DNA of 56,623 nt, taken from positions 1 to 56,623 of the forward strand of contig SABC01000009.1 of the NCBI GenBank assembly GCA_009929175.1, given 5' to 3'. Numbering within the stretch: position 1 is the first letter of the stretch; each line of letters starts with the position of its first letter. The notes below the pieces were generated by a model. That model was given only the letters and a program-made list of their open reading frames with translations, was not told the DNA's origin and did not search any database. This document shows positions 26,031-36,085 of the stretch, piece by piece. The position numbers and the translations under genes are program-made. The stretch is from Bacteroidia bacterium (lineage in GTDB: Bacteria; Bacteroidota; Bacteroidia; Bacteroidales; UBA932).

Positions 26031-26650
26031 AGATAATCCAATGACTCTGGTCCTTCGTTAAAGAGGAGATCAATGACAGACAGATTCGGGATAAACCCCG
26101 ATTTGAGGGCGAATACCTGGTGGTATCGCCCTTTTTGATTATTGGGATAGATCAGCGGCGATTCCTTTTTAGGGTGTACCAATTCCCGGAAATCCCCATA
26201 TTCATAAGATTTGAATGAATCGGTAAAACGGATCTCTGCAGGCAAGCCTAAAAGTTCAAGCAACACCTTGAGAAGAGAGGTATTGAACTCAAACAATGAT
26301 TCATATTTTTGGTGATAAAACCCATGAAGGTCATCCTTGAAATAATCAAAGAAAGGGGAAGAATTGTAGGCAGATACAATTGCTCTCCAATGCTTTATCT
26401 GCCAATTGTCGCTATTATCTATTTTAACCTCCCCAATTTCACGTGAATACCCCTTTGCCCTGCAAACCGGGATATATAAAGGCAAAAGACCGTTGGCACC
26501 ATAAATGTGACAACGGTTTCTGTAGCTTTGTTTGCAATAGGAGCCAAACCGCTCAAGTTTCCATTCCGGATCATTTTTGATTATTCCGAAGTATTTTACC
26601 GGTGGAAGGTATGCTGTAGTTAAAACGCTATTTTTTAATATACTACTCAT
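26027..26650 (-). CDS. WbqC-family protein
   Basis: This is 207 residues from ATG 26648-26650; longer starts only add residues inside lpxA. The N-terminal TAYLPPVKYFGIIKN and the later NRCHIYGANGLLPLYIPV are characteristic of the WbqC family. Family members are often found with polysaccharide or lipid A genes, and their biochemical role is not settled. It overlaps lpxA by 8 bases and is the last gene of the lpx group. Confidence 0.85.
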   Translation of the reverse strand: MSSILKNSVLTTAYLPPVKYFGIIKNDPEWKLERFGSYCKQSYRNRCHIYGANGLLPLYIPVCRAKGYSREIGEVKIDNSDNWQIKHWRAIVSAYNSSPFFDYFKDDLHGFYHQKYESLFEFNTSLLKVLLELLGLPAEIRFTDSFKSYEYGDFRELVHPKKESPLIYPNNQKGRYHQVFALKSGFIPNLSVIDLLFNEGPESLDYL

Positions 26651-27434
26651 CAATTGAATCAACCACACCTCTGATTACACCTCTTTTGGAGGATCGTATA
26701 AAATCTACAATCTGTCTCTTTTCGGGTGTTTCCGGAAAACTCTCCTCAACTTTTTGACAAGCATCCGAAGTGTTGAGTCCACTGTGGTAGACTACCTTGT
26801 ATATTTCCCTGATCAGGTCTATCTTTTCATTTGAAAACCCTCTTCGCCTGAGTCCGATTATATTGACTCCTCCAAAAGAGAGTGGTCTGCGCCCCGCAAC
26901 TATGAAAGGCGGAACATCCTTGCCAACCATTGAACCTCCCGAGAGCATAGAATGTGCTCCAATCCTGGTGAACTGGTGGGCGGCCGAGTGACCTCCTATG
27001 ATTGCATACTCCTCCACATCCGTAACACCTGCAAGGCCCACATAACTTACCAACACTACATTGTCTGCAATATTGCAATCATGTGCGATATGGGTATAGG
27101 ACATTATCATACACCCATTGCCAACTTTTGTAGTCCCCCTGCCACTTTTAAGGGTACCCCTGTTGACAGTAACATACTCCCTTATTATGGTGTTATCGCC
27201 AATCTCCACAAAGGTTACCTCTCCCGAAAACTTGTAATCCTGCGGCTCTCCCCCGATTATTGCCCCAGGGTAGATCCTGCAGTTCTTGCCGATTTTGACG
27301 TTGTCCATTATGGTTGCGTGTGGGCCGATCCAAGTACCTTCGCCAATTTCAACTTTGGCTGCAATATAGGAAAAAGGCTCTATTACAACATTTTTGCCAA
27401 TTACGGCGTCCGGATGAATGTATGATTGATGCAT
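26643..27434 (-). CDS. lpxA: UDP-N-acetylglucosamine acyltransferase
   Basis: This 263-residue enzyme carries out the first step of lipid A synthesis, moving a 3-hydroxyacyl chain from ACP to UDP-GlcNAc. The N-terminal two thirds is a left-handed beta-helix of hexapeptide repeats (VIGKNVVIEPFSYIAAKV onward). The catalytic His lies in MSYTHIAHDCNIADNVVL. The C-terminal helical part has REIYKVVYHSGLNTSDAC. It follows lpxC-fabZ by 5 bases. Confidence 0.97.
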   Translation of the reverse strand: MHQSYIHPDAVIGKNVVIEPFSYIAAKVEIGEGTWIGPHATIMDNVKIGKNCRIYPGAIIGGEPQDYKFSGEVTFVEIGDNTIIREYVTVNRGTLKSGRGTTKVGNGCMIMSYTHIAHDCNIADNVVLVSYVGLAGVTDVEEYAIIGGHSAAHQFTRIGAHSMLSGGSMVGKDVPPFIVAGRRPLSFGGVNIIGLRRRGFSNEKIDLIREIYKVVYHSGLNTSDACQKVEESFPETPEKRQIVDFIRSSKRGVIRGVVDSIDE

Positions 27435-27439
27435 AAATA

Positions 27440-28834
27440 TTACTTATTCTTAATTACTTGCGCCATAAGATCGGCTTCGCAGGCAAGGGTATTTCCAATG
27501 TAAACCTCTCCTTTCATGCAAACTATAGATCTTCTCAACGGGATAGTTACATGGAGCTTGATCACCATAACGTCACCCGGAACGACTTTCCTTTTGAATT
27601 TTGCATTGTCTATTTTTGCAAAGTAAGTTGAATATTTCTCAGGTTCCTCCAAGTCGGCGAGTACCAAGATTCCTCCTACCTGTGCCATTGCTTCAATAAT
27701 GAGTACTCCGGGCATCACAGGCTCATCAGGGAAATGGCCAATAAAAAAACCTTCATTAACACCAATAGTCTTGATTCCAACCACAGTCTCTTTTTCCATT
27801 GAGATTATCCTGTCCACCATCAAAAAAGGGGGTCTGTGAGGCAGAAGCTTCTTTATGCCGTTAATATCAATTACTGGTTCTGCATTTGGGTCAAAAACCG
27901 GGATCCCTTCTGTTTCTTTTCTCTCTTTTGCCATTTTTATCAAAATTTTTGCTGTTTCTGTATTGATTCTGTGACCCGGCCTGTGTGCAACCACCCTACC
28001 TCTTATCCTTTTACCGCAGAGGGCAAGGTCTCCGATAAGGTCAAGCAACTTGTGTCGGGCACATTCATTATTGAATTTTAGTTTGTCAATATTAATGTAA
28101 CCTTTTTCAATAAAGCCGTCCCGGCTTTTTCCGAAAACCGCCTCCAGCTTTTCCAGTTCATCACCACTGATTTCATTCTCTGCAATCACTATCGCATTAT
28201 CCAGGTCACCTCCTTTGATTAGGTTTGCATTGATTAGCGGAACCAGATCATGAACAAAAACAAAGGTCCTGCAAGGGGCTATTTCGACTGAATAATCGGT
28301 ATTTTGGTTATAAACAGCAAACTGGCTGCCAAGAACATCTGAATCAAAGTCTATCATAACCTCTGCAGAGAACCGGTTATCTGGATAGATCGAAATGGAA
28401 GAGCCACTCTTCTCGTCTTTGTAATGTACCGCCTCGCGTACTTCAATGAACTCCTTAGGTTTGTCTTGAGTTTCAAGAGGCTCAGATCCAAAAAGCTGTG
28501 AGTAGCGGGCACCGCTTCCATCCAGAATCGGCACCTCAGGTCCGTCTATTTCTATCATCACGTTGTCTATCCCGAACGCATAAAGAGAGGATAGCAAGTG
28601 TTCAACTGTCGAAACAGATGCATCTCCTTTTGCAATCACGGTACCTCTCTGTGTCTGTTTCACATTTGTAGCCAAAGCTTCAATCTTAGGAGTAGATGGG
28701 AGGTCTGTCCTGGTGAATATTACACCATGACCTGCCGGTGCAGGCATTATCTTCATTGTAACGCTGGCTCCTGTGTGCAAACCTTTGCCCTCAACTGTAT
28801 ATATACGTTTGATTGTCTGTTGATACTCAATCAT
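27440..28834 (-). CDS. lpxC-fabZ: Bifunctional LpxC deacetylase / FabZ 3-hydroxyacyl-ACP dehydratase
   Basis: This is a 464-residue fusion. Residues about 1-305 are LpxC, the zinc deacetylase that commits UDP-acyl-GlcNAc to lipid A: zinc ligands lie in STVEHLLSSLYA and HKLLDLIGDLAL, with the IDGPEVPILDGSG loop. Residues about 320-464 are FabZ: LLPHRPPFLMVDRI, then the catalytic GHFPDEPVMPGVLIIEAMAQ. The fusion is characteristic of Bacteroidota and puts lipid A and fatty acid synthesis in one protein. A -7 box lies at 28862, so it can be transcribed apart from lpxD. Confidence 0.97.
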   Translation of the reverse strand: MIEYQQTIKRIYTVEGKGLHTGASVTMKIMPAPAGHGVIFTRTDLPSTPKIEALATNVKQTQRGTVIAKGDASVSTVEHLLSSLYAFGIDNVMIEIDGPEVPILDGSGARYSQLFGSEPLETQDKPKEFIEVREAVHYKDEKSGSSISIYPDNRFSAEVMIDFDSDVLGSQFAVYNQNTDYSVEIAPCRTFVFVHDLVPLINANLIKGGDLDNAIVIAENEISGDELEKLEAVFGKSRDGFIEKGYINIDKLKFNNECARHKLLDLIGDLALCGKRIRGRVVAHRPGHRINTETAKILIKMAKERKETEGIPVFDPNAEPVIDINGIKKLLPHRPPFLMVDRIISMEKETVVGIKTIGVNEGFFIGHFPDEPVMPGVLIIEAMAQVGGILVLADLEEPEKYSTYFAKIDNAKFKRKVVPGDVMVIKLHVTIPLRRSIVCMKGEVYIGNTLACEADLMAQVIKNK

Positions 28835-28861
28835 AAATCGATCTTAACCCGGTTCAAACTA

Positions 28862-28869
28862 CAAAGCTA
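28862..28869 (-). promoter_or_regulatory. Predicted -7 box of lpxC-fabZ
   Basis: On the minus strand TAGCTTTG matches TAnnTTTG in the 46-base gap after lpxD. It predicts a start near 28856 and a leader of about 22 bases. The -33 element would lie inside lpxD; only a weak TTG is seen there. Confidence 0.45.
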
Positions 28870-28880
28870 CAAAATTTCAC

Positions 28881-29870
28881 CTATCTTTTATGCAACTTCC
28901 GGAATATTGAATAGGCTTTTAGATACTCTTTTGCATCCATTGCCGGGCTGCCAAGAAGCGACCTCCCCTCTTCCTTGATTGAAGAGAGGATTCCTGCCTG
29001 TGCACCGATGGAGGTGTTGTCGGCTATGGTTATATGACCGGCAAAACCTACCTGGCCACCGACCATGCAATCACGGCCCATCCTGACCGATCCGGAAAGT
29101 CCGGATTGTGCTGCTATCACAGTGTTGGCTCCAATTTCGCAGTTGTGGGCAACCTGTATAAGGTTGTCCAGCTTTACACCCTTGCGGATAATTGTGGAGC
29201 CCATTGATGCCCTGTCAATTGTGGTATTTGCACCAATTTCGCAATCATCTTCTATGACCACATTGCCAGTCTGGGGTATCTTTTTATACGAGCCATCTGC
29301 TATTTTTGCAAAGCCAAATCCATCTGCACCGATTACTGCATTGGAATGGATGATGCAATTTGATCCAATCACGCAACCATTGTAGATTTTTGCTCCAGAA
29401 TAGATGATGGTGTTGTCTCCTATTTTGACATCTTCTCCTATATAGACCTGAGGATAAATTTGGGAACCTTTCCCTATTTTTGCACCTTTCTCAATTACAG
29501 TACCTTTCCCAACATAACAACCTCTGCCCATTGTCGCCCTCCAGGAGATGTGGGAAAAGAGGGAACGCCCCCTCCTGCGTGAAGATTTAAAGGAGGCAAA
29601 CAGTTCCAGCATGGATGCAATTGCCTGGTAAGCGTCATCAACCTTAACCATTGTGGCATTAACCTCTTTGGATGGCACAAAAGACCTATTTACAAGCACT
29701 ATTGATGCCTTTGTAGTGTAAAGGTAACTCTCATACTTAAGGTTACCCAAAAAAGCCAGGGTACCTGGTTTTGCGCTCTCTATCCTGGCTGCAGATTTCA
29801 CTTTTACACCGGCATCGCCAACCACCTCACCATTAAGGTATTCAGCTATATATTTTGCATCTATTTCCAT
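28881..29870 (-). CDS. lpxD: UDP-3-O-(3-hydroxyacyl)glucosamine N-acyltransferase
   Basis: This 329-residue enzyme adds the second acyl chain in lipid A synthesis. An N-terminal uridine-binding domain (about 1-100) is followed by hexapeptide repeats forming a left-handed beta-helix; the catalytic His lies in [20 protein letters not shown] short helical tail ([18 protein letters not shown]) completes it. Its start overlaps the HD hydrolase gene by 10 bases. Confidence 0.97.
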   Translation of the reverse strand: MEIDAKYIAEYLNGEVVGDAGVKVKSAARIESAKPGTLAFLGNLKYESYLYTTKASIVLVNRSFVPSKEVNATMVKVDDAYQAIASMLELFASFKSSRRRGRSLFSHISWRATMGRGCYVGKGTVIEKGAKIGKGSQIYPQVYIGEDVKIGDNTIIYSGAKIYNGCVIGSNCIIHSNAVIGADGFGFAKIADGSYKKIPQTGNVVIEDDCEIGANTTIDRASMGSTIIRKGVKLDNLIQVAHNCEIGANTVIAAQSGLSGSVRMGRDCMVGGQVGFAGHITIADNTSIGAQAGILSSIKEEGRSLLGSPAMDAKEYLKAYSIFRKLHKR

Positions 29871-31102
29871 TCTTTTTTATTTATTACGGCTGTGCAAAGA
29901 AAATATTTTTTTGTGATTTGGGAAAAAGCCCTGGCCGACAACATATCCGAAATACCGTAGACATCGTTTAGCATACCATCCTTTGAAAGGATCAGTATCT
30001 CACCCTCATCGGCATCGTATCCCTTATTGAGAACCTTCCCGGTTTTGACAAAAAAGGAGAGATCCAAACCAACTGCTCCATCCAAGCTCCTCCTCAATTC
30101 GTCTTCTTTCAACTTGACAAGATCATTTGAAGGGAGCTCTTTACAAAACTCAATTTTTGGCAATTTGCGCTCTGTCAGCATTTTACAAAGCATAGAAAGT
30201 GTGGAATCATCACAAAACTGCCATTGTTTGATGGCCGACATCACATCTGTGTCGTCAAGCCTTGTAAACATCTCTATTGCATCGCCTTTCAAAAAGCTTT
30301 GGGAAGTGAGATTTTGAGAGAGGAAATACCTTAATGCCGGAGAACCTTCGAGAGGGTACCCTTTTGTACCCAACTCCCTTGCCCTGGAGAAAATAGAAAT
30401 AATCATTTGCTCAGCTGCTACCACTGTTTTGTGGAGGTAAACCTGCCAATACATCAATCTGCGGGATATCAGGAATTTTTCGACAGAATATATGCCCTTT
30501 TCTTCTACCACCAAGATATTATCCCTTACTGTCAACATTTTGATTATTCTTTCAAGTCCTATCATACCTTCAGCAACTCCCGAAAAAAAGCTGTCTCTTT
30601 TCAAGTAGTCCAGTCTGTCAGTATCCAGTTGACCCGAAACCAGTTGGTGCAAAAATTTTTTCGGGTACCTGGCATGGAAAATCGAGACAGCCATATCCAG
30701 AGCACCTCCAAACTCCACATTCATCCGTTCCATCATGGCCAGTGATATCTCTTCGTGTGACACACCACATACTATCTTGTTTTCCAACGCATGGCTGAAA
30801 GGTCCATGACCAACATCATGCAGCAACATGGCTGCCGAAGCAGCCTCCTCTTCTTGAAATGTTACCTCCACCCCTTTTTTTCTGAGAACAGCAATCGATT
30901 CTCTCATAAGGTGCATTGCTCCAAGAGCATGTGAAAGGCGGGAATGGACAGCACCAGGATAAACAAGGTTTGTAAGTCCAAGCTGTTTGATATCCCTCAG
31001 CCTTTGGAACCATGGATGTTCAATTATCCTTGAAATCAATCCGGAAGGAATATTGATAAAGCCATGCACCGGATCGTTGATGATTTTATAATTATCTACC
31101 AT
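29861..31102 (-). CDS. HD-domain phosphohydrolase (dGTPase-like)
   Basis: This is a 413-residue metal-dependent phosphohydrolase. The HD signature is complete: His in [12 protein letters not shown], His-Asp in [16 protein letters not shown] and a later Asp in [15 protein letters not shown]. The family resembles SAMHD1 and dGTP triphosphohydrolases (opening [14 protein letters not shown]), so deoxynucleotide cleavage is possible, but the substrate is not shown. It is the first gene of the lpx group, overlapping lpxD, an arrangement I know from other Bacteroidota. Confidence 0.88.
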   Translation of the reverse strand: MVDNYKIINDPVHGFINIPSGLISRIIEHPWFQRLRDIKQLGLTNLVYPGAVHSRLSHALGAMHLMRESIAVLRKKGVEVTFQEEEAASAAMLLHDVGHGPFSHALENKIVCGVSHEEISLAMMERMNVEFGGALDMAVSIFHARYPKKFLHQLVSGQLDTDRLDYLKRDSFFSGVAEGMIGLERIIKMLTVRDNILVVEEKGIYSVEKFLISRRLMYWQVYLHKTVVAAEQMIISIFSRARELGTKGYPLEGSPALRYFLSQNLTSQSFLKGDAIEMFTRLDDTDVMSAIKQWQFCDDSTLSMLCKMLTERKLPKIEFCKELPSNDLVKLKEDELRRSLDGAVGLDLSFFVKTGKVLNKGYDADEGEILILSKDGMLNDVYGISDMLSARAFSQITKKYFLCTAVINKKEWK

Positions 31103-31130
31103 TAAGTAAAGGTACGATATTTTAATTTTT

Positions 31131-31162
31131 TTTGCACCTTTTTAAATTTTTTGATATATTTG
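31131..31162 (+). promoter_or_regulatory. Promoter of rimP-nusA-infB
   Basis: TTTG (31131-31134) and TATATTTG (31155-31162) are separated by 20 bases, an essentially perfect Bacteroidota promoter (TTTG, 19-21 bases, TAnnTTTG). Transcription would begin near 31168, about 60 bases before the rimP ATG. It is the best promoter match in the window. Confidence 0.8.
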
Positions 31163-31185
31163 CGGCGGTTTAGAGCATCAGAGAG

Positions 31186-31211
31186 ATAAGGGGACACGGA
31201 TGTCCCCTTAT
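31186..31211 (+). promoter_or_regulatory. Leader hairpin before rimP
   Basis: A perfect 11-bp stem (31186-31196 with 31201-31211) has a 4-base loop, CGGA. It lies about 18 bases after the predicted transcription start and 18 bases before the rimP ATG, and is followed by an A/T-rich stretch with broken T-runs. It could act as a transcription attenuator, a protein-binding site or an mRNA-stabilising 5' hairpin. The stem is plain to see; its role is inference. Confidence 0.6.
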
Positions 31212-31229
31212 TTATTAAATTTATTTCAG

Positions 31230-31697
31230 ATGATAGCAAAGGAGACAATATCATTACTTACAGGGGAGTATCTGGATAAAGAGTCGCTGTTCCTTGTGGA
31301 TGTCGAGGTTAGCAGCGATAACGACATAGTAGTCACAATCGAATCCCCGGACAATGTGGATATACGCCACTGTGCCGAGCTCAGCAGGATAATTGAGCAG
31401 GGACTCGACCGGGAGAAGGAGGATTTTTCACTTACCGTGACCTCTGCAGGGTTGGATATGCCGTTCAAAGTTCTAAAACAGTACCATAAATTTTTAGGTG
31501 AAGAGGTGGAGATCATCCTCAAAAAAGGGTCCAAATTCACTGCAAAATTAATCGCAGCCGACGAAACTTCCATTAAAGTATCCAGGACTGTGAAAGTCAA
31601 GGAGGAGGGAGTGAAAAAAGCTGTCACTAAGGAAATCACCGAAATTTTTAATCTAAGTGATCTAAAAAGCACAAAACCGTTTATCAAATTCAAATAA
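31230..31697 (+). CDS. rimP: Ribosome maturation factor RimP
   Basis: This is 155 residues from ATG 31230. An ATG at 31200 lies inside the leader hairpin and would add ten non-conserved residues. The protein helps assemble the 30S subunit. The N-terminal domain (about 1-75) has DVEVSSDNDIVVTIES and the family hallmark VTSAGLDMPFK. The C-terminal Sm-like barrel has KLIAADETSIKV. It is the first gene of the conserved rimP-nusA-infB operon. Confidence 0.95.
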   Translation: MIAKETISLLTGEYLDKESLFLVDVEVSSDNDIVVTIESPDNVDIRHCAELSRIIEQGLDREKEDFSLTVTSAGLDMPFKVLKQYHKFLGEEVEIILKKGSKFTAKLIAADETSIKVSRTVKVKEEGVKKAVTKEITEIFNLSDLKSTKPFIKFK

Positions 31698-31720
31698 TAT
31701 TTAAAGAAATTTACCTAGAT

Positions 31721-32950
31721 ATGGAAGGGTTAAATTTAATCAGCACATTTGCTGAATTCAAGGAACTAAAGAACATTGACCGCCCTACAATGATGAGCGT
31801 ACTGGAAGATGTATTCAAGAACCAGCTTATCAAAATGTACGGAACTGCAGACAATTTCGATATCATCATCAATATAGACAAGGGTGACTTTGAAATATGG
31901 CGCAACAGAGAGGTTGTGGAGGTTGTAGAAGATCCCAACACCCAGATTTCCATAGATGAGGTCTCAAAAATAGATGATTCCTACGAAATCGGGGAGGAGT
32001 TTGTAGAAGAGGTTAAACTCTCCAGTTTTGGCCGCAGGGGTATTCTCAACCTCAGGCAAAATCTTTCGGGTAGAATAATGGACATAGAAAAAGCCAACCT
32101 CTACACCAAATACAAAGAAAAAGTGGGAGACATTGTTGTCGGCGAGGTATATCAAGTATGGAAAAAAGAGGTACTGGTACTGGATGAAGACGAAAACGAA
32201 CTCATCCTTCCCAAAACTGAGCAGATTCCCAATGATTTTTTCAAAAAAGGGGATACTGTCAGGGCTATTGTCTCTTCCGTAGAGATGAAAAACAACAACC
32301 CCATGATAATCCTTTCCAGGACCTCTTCGGTATTTTTGGAAAGGCTTTTTGAACAAGAAGTTCCCGAAATTTTCGATGGTTTGATCACAATCAAAAAAAT
32401 TGTTAGAATCCCGGGAGAAAGGGCTAAAGTTGCAGTTGAATCCTACGATGAAAGGATTGACCCGGTAGGTGCATGTGTCGGAGTGAAAGGATCCCGGATT
32501 CATGGTATTGTCAGGGAGTTGAGAAACGAAAACATAGATATCATCAACTGGACATCCAATCTCCAATTGCTTATCCAAAGGGCATTGAGTCCTGCCAAAA
32601 TAGTATCAGTAAGGATTAACGAGGCCGAAAAAAGGGTCGGGGTATACCTTAAACCAGGAGATGTATCCCTGGCCATTGGTAAAGGGGGCAGCAACATCAA
32701 GCTTGCAGGCATGCTGGTTGACATGGAAATTGACGTTTTCAGGGATATCGAAGAAGAAGAAGAAGATGTGCTTTTGAGTGAATTTAGCGACGAGATTGAC
32801 GAATGGGTTATCGAATCCCTGCGCTCTATTGGTTGCGACACGGCAAAAAGTGTTCTGGCACTTCCTGTATCAGAAATAGTAAGGCGGGCTGACCTCGAAG
32901 AGGAGACAGTATTGGAGATTCAGCGGATTCTAAGAGAGGAATTCGAATAG
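31721..32950 (+). CDS. nusA: Transcription termination/antitermination factor NusA
   Basis: This 409-residue protein binds RNA polymerase and modulates pausing, termination and antitermination. The NusA N-terminal domain (about 1-125) is followed by an S1 domain (VGDIVVGEVYQVWKKEVLV), KH1 (DPVGACVGVKGSRIHGIV), KH2 (VSLAIGKGGSNIKLAGML) and a short helical C-terminal segment. The start is 23 bases after rimP. NusA could act on the rimP leader hairpin, which would give feedback control; this is speculation. Confidence 0.97.
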   Translation: MEGLNLISTFAEFKELKNIDRPTMMSVLEDVFKNQLIKMYGTADNFDIIINIDKGDFEIWRNREVVEVVEDPNTQISIDEVSKIDDSYEIGEEFVEEVKLSSFGRRGILNLRQNLSGRIMDIEKANLYTKYKEKVGDIVVGEVYQVWKKEVLVLDEDENELILPKTEQIPNDFFKKGDTVRAIVSSVEMKNNNPMIILSRTSSVFLERLFEQEVPEIFDGLITIKKIVRIPGERAKVAVESYDERIDPVGACVGVKGSRIHGIVRELRNENIDIINWTSNLQLLIQRALSPAKIVSVRINEAEKRVGVYLKPGDVSLAIGKGGSNIKLAGMLVDMEIDVFRDIEEEEEDVLLSEFSDEIDEWVIESLRSIGCDTAKSVLALPVSEIVRRADLEEETVLEIQRILREEFE

Positions 32951-32977
32951 TTTAAAAATTAAAACGGGAGGCAAAAT

Positions 32978-35900
32978 ATGGCAGTTAACGAAAACATAAG
33001 AGTAGGAAAAGTACTTAAGGAGTTCAACATTGGGCTGGGCACCCTTGTGGATTTCCTTAAAAGTAAAAAAATCGAGGTAGAACCCTCTCCAGGGACAAAG
33101 ATTTCATCTGATGCATATGAACTTGTTAAGAAAGAGTTTGGCAAAGAACAGATTTTGAAAGAACAATCCAAGAAAGTTGCCATAAAGGTCAAGGAGATAA
33201 CCGAAAAAGCCGAAATTGAAAAACAGGATGACAGCGAGGACGAATTACCTATAAAAGAGGTCTTTATCAAAACCACTATAGCGGAACATCCCTCTCCTAA
33301 AATAATCGGGAAAATTGACATTGATAAGATAAACAAGCCCTCCAGACCAGAGGTTAAACCCGAAACAGCAACAAAGGAGGAGCTGCCAGTCCACGAGGCA
33401 CCTCAATCTGTCATACCATCTGAGGAAAAACCTGCCAAAGAGATTTCTTCCCAAATTGAACCTGTAGAGGTGGTACCCGTTGAGGTAGTACCCGTTGAGG
33501 TGGTACCCGTTGAGGTGGCACCTGTTGAGTTGGTACCTGCTGAGGTAATACCTGTTCAAGGAGTACCTGCTCAAGCAGTACCAACACAAGAAGAAACCCA
33601 TAAATTTGAGACTGCTGATAAAGAGACTACCCAAGTCAAGCCAGCCACAGAGCCAAACCAATCAGGTCCGGAACCTACTCCCGCTCCTGTAATTGAAAAG
33701 CCGGTCTCCCAAAAACAAGAGATATCTGCACCTATAAAAGAGAGTAAATCCGCACAGTTTACAGATAACCGTCAAAAATTCACAGATACCCGTCAAAAAA
33801 ACGAAATTAAACCAAAACCAAAGGAGTCGGAACCAATTAAAAAAGTATTCGATAATAAAGATACCCAAAAAGAAGAAAGCACAACGCCTGTGATAGAACA
33901 CATAGAAACAAAATTTGAGAAGCTTGCCGGGCCCAAGATCAGCGGAACAATAGACCTGTCTCAATTCGAAAAGAAAAAAACTGAAAATAAACCTTCAAGG
34001 GATGGCAACAAAGGAAAAAGGGAGCGCATACGCAAACCAAACAAAGAGAAGGTAGATGTTGCCAAAGAGGGCAAGGATGCTCCTTTCCGTGGTCCCGCAA
34101 AACCTGGGAATGCCAACAAAGGCAAAAGGAATGACCAAAAACCTGCAGGAAAGGATAAATTCAAACCAGTCAGGAATGAGGTTGACGAAGATGCCGTACA
34201 AAGGCAAATCAAGGAGACCTACCTCCGGATGGTAGAAGGCAAAGGTAAAACCAAAGGTTCTAAATACAGGAAAGACAAACGTGACCATGCATCCCAAAAG
34301 ATGCAGGAAGAGCACGAAATGGAGCAAATTTCAAGCACAACACTAAAGGTAACCGAATTTGTAACGGTCAATGACCTGGCAGTAATGATGGATGTTCCTG
34401 TAACCAAAGTTATTGAGGCTTGTATGAACCTTGGACTTATGGTATCCATCAACCAAAGGCTTGATGCCGAAGCCATGGTACTTGTAGCCGAGGAATTCGG
34501 ATTTGGGGTAGAGTTTGTAACTGCCGACATTCAAGGATCAGTCCTGGAAGAGGAAGACAACGAAGAAGACATGGTAAGCCGCCCTCCTATTGTTACAGTG
34601 ATGGGGCACGTCGATCACGGGAAAACATCGCTACTGGACTATGTCAGGAAAGCCAATGTTATTGCCGGAGAAGCTGGAGGTATAACCCAACATATCGGGG
34701 CATACAATGTTAAGCTCCCTTCCGGGCAGAGGATTACCTTCCTGGACACTCCGGGTCACGAAGCATTTACTGCCATGAGGGCAAGGGGTGCCAAAATCAC
34801 CGATATTGCGATTATCATTATTGCAGCCGACGACGCTGTGATGCCCCAGACAAAAGAGGCAATCAATCACGCTCAGGCAGCAGGTGTCCCGATGATATTT
34901 GCAATCAACAAGGTTGACAAGCCCTCTGCGAACAGTGAAAGGATACGTGAACAATTGGCCAACATGAATTTGCTGGTCGAAGATTGGGGCGGGAAATACC
35001 AATGCCAGGAGATCTCTGCAAAGCAAGGTCTCAATGTGGACAAATTGCTCGAAAAGGTTTTGCTCGAGGCCGAACTCCTAAACCTTACAGCCAGCCCAAA
35101 AAAGAGGGCCAAAGGCTCTGTTATTGAATCATCCCTGGACAAAGGACGGGGGTTTGTCGCAACAATTCTGGTACAAAGCGGTACGCTCCGCGTTGGAGAC
35201 ATAATCCTTAGCGGGAGCCACACGGGACGTATAAAAGCTATGCACAACGAAAGGGGGCAAAAAATAACCGAAGCTGGTCCATCCACCCCGGTTTCCATAC
35301 TAGGACTCAACGGAGCTCCTGCTGCCGGTGAGTTGTTCAATGTTATGGAAGACGAAAAAGAGGCCAGGGACATTGCCAACAAACGAGAGCAACTGATAAG
35401 GATTCAAGGGCTCAAGACCCAAAAACACATAACACTGGAAGAGATTGGCCGTCGTATTGCAATCGGTAACTTCCAGGAACTTAACGTTATTGTCAAAGGA
35501 GACGTGGATGGTTCCATTGAGGCTCTATCCGACTCACTTATCAAGTTGTCCAACGAAGAGGTTCATGTTAACGTAATACACAAAGCTGTAGGAGCAATCT
35601 CGGAGTCAGATGTTCTGCTTGCCGCAGCTTCCAATGCCATTATCATCGGATTCCAGGTACGGCCATCTGTTAATGCTCGTAAACTAGCCGAAAAAGAAGA
35701 GATTGAGATTCGACTCTACTCTGTAATTTACGATGCCATAAACGAGGTTAAGGATGGTATTGAAGGGATGCTTGCTCCCGAGCAAAAAGAGGAGATAACA
35801 GCTACTGCAGAGGTCAGGGAGGTATTCAAGATATCCAAGGTAGGAACTATCGCCGGCTGTATGGTAAAAGAGGGCAAACTCAACAGGAATGCCAAAGTAA

Positions 35901-36085
35901 GGATTATCCGTGACGGAATTGTTGTTTACACAGGATCATTGGGATCCCTCAAACGCTTCAAGGATGACGTCAAGGAGGTAGCGTCGGGTTACGACTGTGG
36001 CCTCAACATTGACGGATACAACGACATCAAGGTCGGAGACTTGGTAGAATCCTATACAATAGTGGAAATCAAGAGGAAGCTATAA
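32978..36085 (+). CDS. infB: Translation initiation factor IF-2
   Basis: This 1035-residue GTPase brings initiator tRNA to the ribosome. An N-terminal domain (about 1-55) is followed by a long charged, Pro/Glu/Lys-rich linker (about 60-430) with eight 5-residue repeats, an IF2_N domain ([16 protein letters not shown]), and the G domain with [17 protein letters not shown] and NKVDK. IF-2 domains II-IV end the protein. A good Shine-Dalgarno, GGGAGG, lies 6 bases before the ATG. Its last 17 bases overlap the convergent murB, and its terminator lies inside murB. Confidence 0.98.
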   Translation: MAVNENIRVGKVLKEFNIGLGTLVDFLKSKKIEVEPSPGTKISSDAYELVKKEFGKEQILKEQSKKVAIKVKEITEKAEIEKQDDSEDELPIKEVFIKTTIAEHPSPKIIGKIDIDKINKPSRPEVKPETATKEELPVHEAPQSVIPSEEKPAKEISSQIEPVEVVPVEVVPVEVVPVEVAPVELVPAEVIPVQGVPAQAVPTQEETHKFETADKETTQVKPATEPNQSGPEPTPAPVIEKPVSQKQEISAPIKESKSAQFTDNRQKFTDTRQKNEIKPKPKESEPIKKVFDNKDTQKEESTTPVIEHIETKFEKLAGPKISGTIDLSQFEKKKTENKPSRDGNKGKRERIRKPNKEKVDVAKEGKDAPFRGPAKPGNANKGKRNDQKPAGKDKFKPVRNEVDEDAVQRQIKETYLRMVEGKGKTKGSKYRKDKRDHASQKMQEEHEMEQISSTTLKVTEFVTVNDLAVMMDVPVTKVIEACMNLGLMVSINQRLDAEAMVLVAEEFGFGVEFVTADIQGSVLEEEDNEEDMVSRPPIVTVMGHVDHGKTSLLDYVRKANVIAGEAGGITQHIGAYNVKLPSGQRITFLDTPGHEAFTAMRARGAKITDIAIIIIAADDAVMPQTKEAINHAQAAGVPMIFAINKVDKPSANSERIREQLANMNLLVEDWGGKYQCQEISAKQGLNVDKLLEKVLLEAELLNLTASPKKRAKGSVIESSLDKGRGFVATILVQSGTLRVGDIILSGSHTGRIKAMHNERGQKITEAGPSTPVSILGLNGAPAAGELFNVMEDEKEARDIANKREQLIRIQGLKTQKHITLEEIGRRIAIGNFQELNVIVKGDVDGSIEALSDSLIKLSNEEVHVNVIHKAVGAISESDVLLAAASNAIIIGFQVRPSVNARKLAEKEEIEIRLYSVIYDAINEVKDGIEGMLAPEQKEEITATAEVREVFKISKVGTIAGCMVKEGKLNRNAKVRIIRDGIVVYTGSLGSLKRFKDDVKEVASGYDCGLNIDGYNDIKVGDLVESYTIVEIKRKL
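33461..33580 (+). repeat. 15-bp in-frame repeat array in the IF-2 linker
   Basis: Eight 15-base units encode PVEVV-like pentapeptides (residues about 162-201), the central three to four almost identical, the outer ones diverged. The array lies in the disordered linker, so copy-number change should be tolerated. The strand bias makes the antisense frames look repetitive too, but they are not genes. Confidence 0.9.

Noticed and set aside
31200-31229. Upstream ATG start for rimP
   Set aside because: It lies in the leader hairpin and adds ten residues not expected in RimP.
33461-33580. Possible CRISPR or regulatory repeat
   Set aside because: 15-base units in frame within infB.
33245-33661. A minus-strand frame with Tyr/Leu/Asn-rich repeats that looks like a repeat protein
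   Set aside because: It is the exact antisense of the infB linker repeats; the IF-2 frame is certain.
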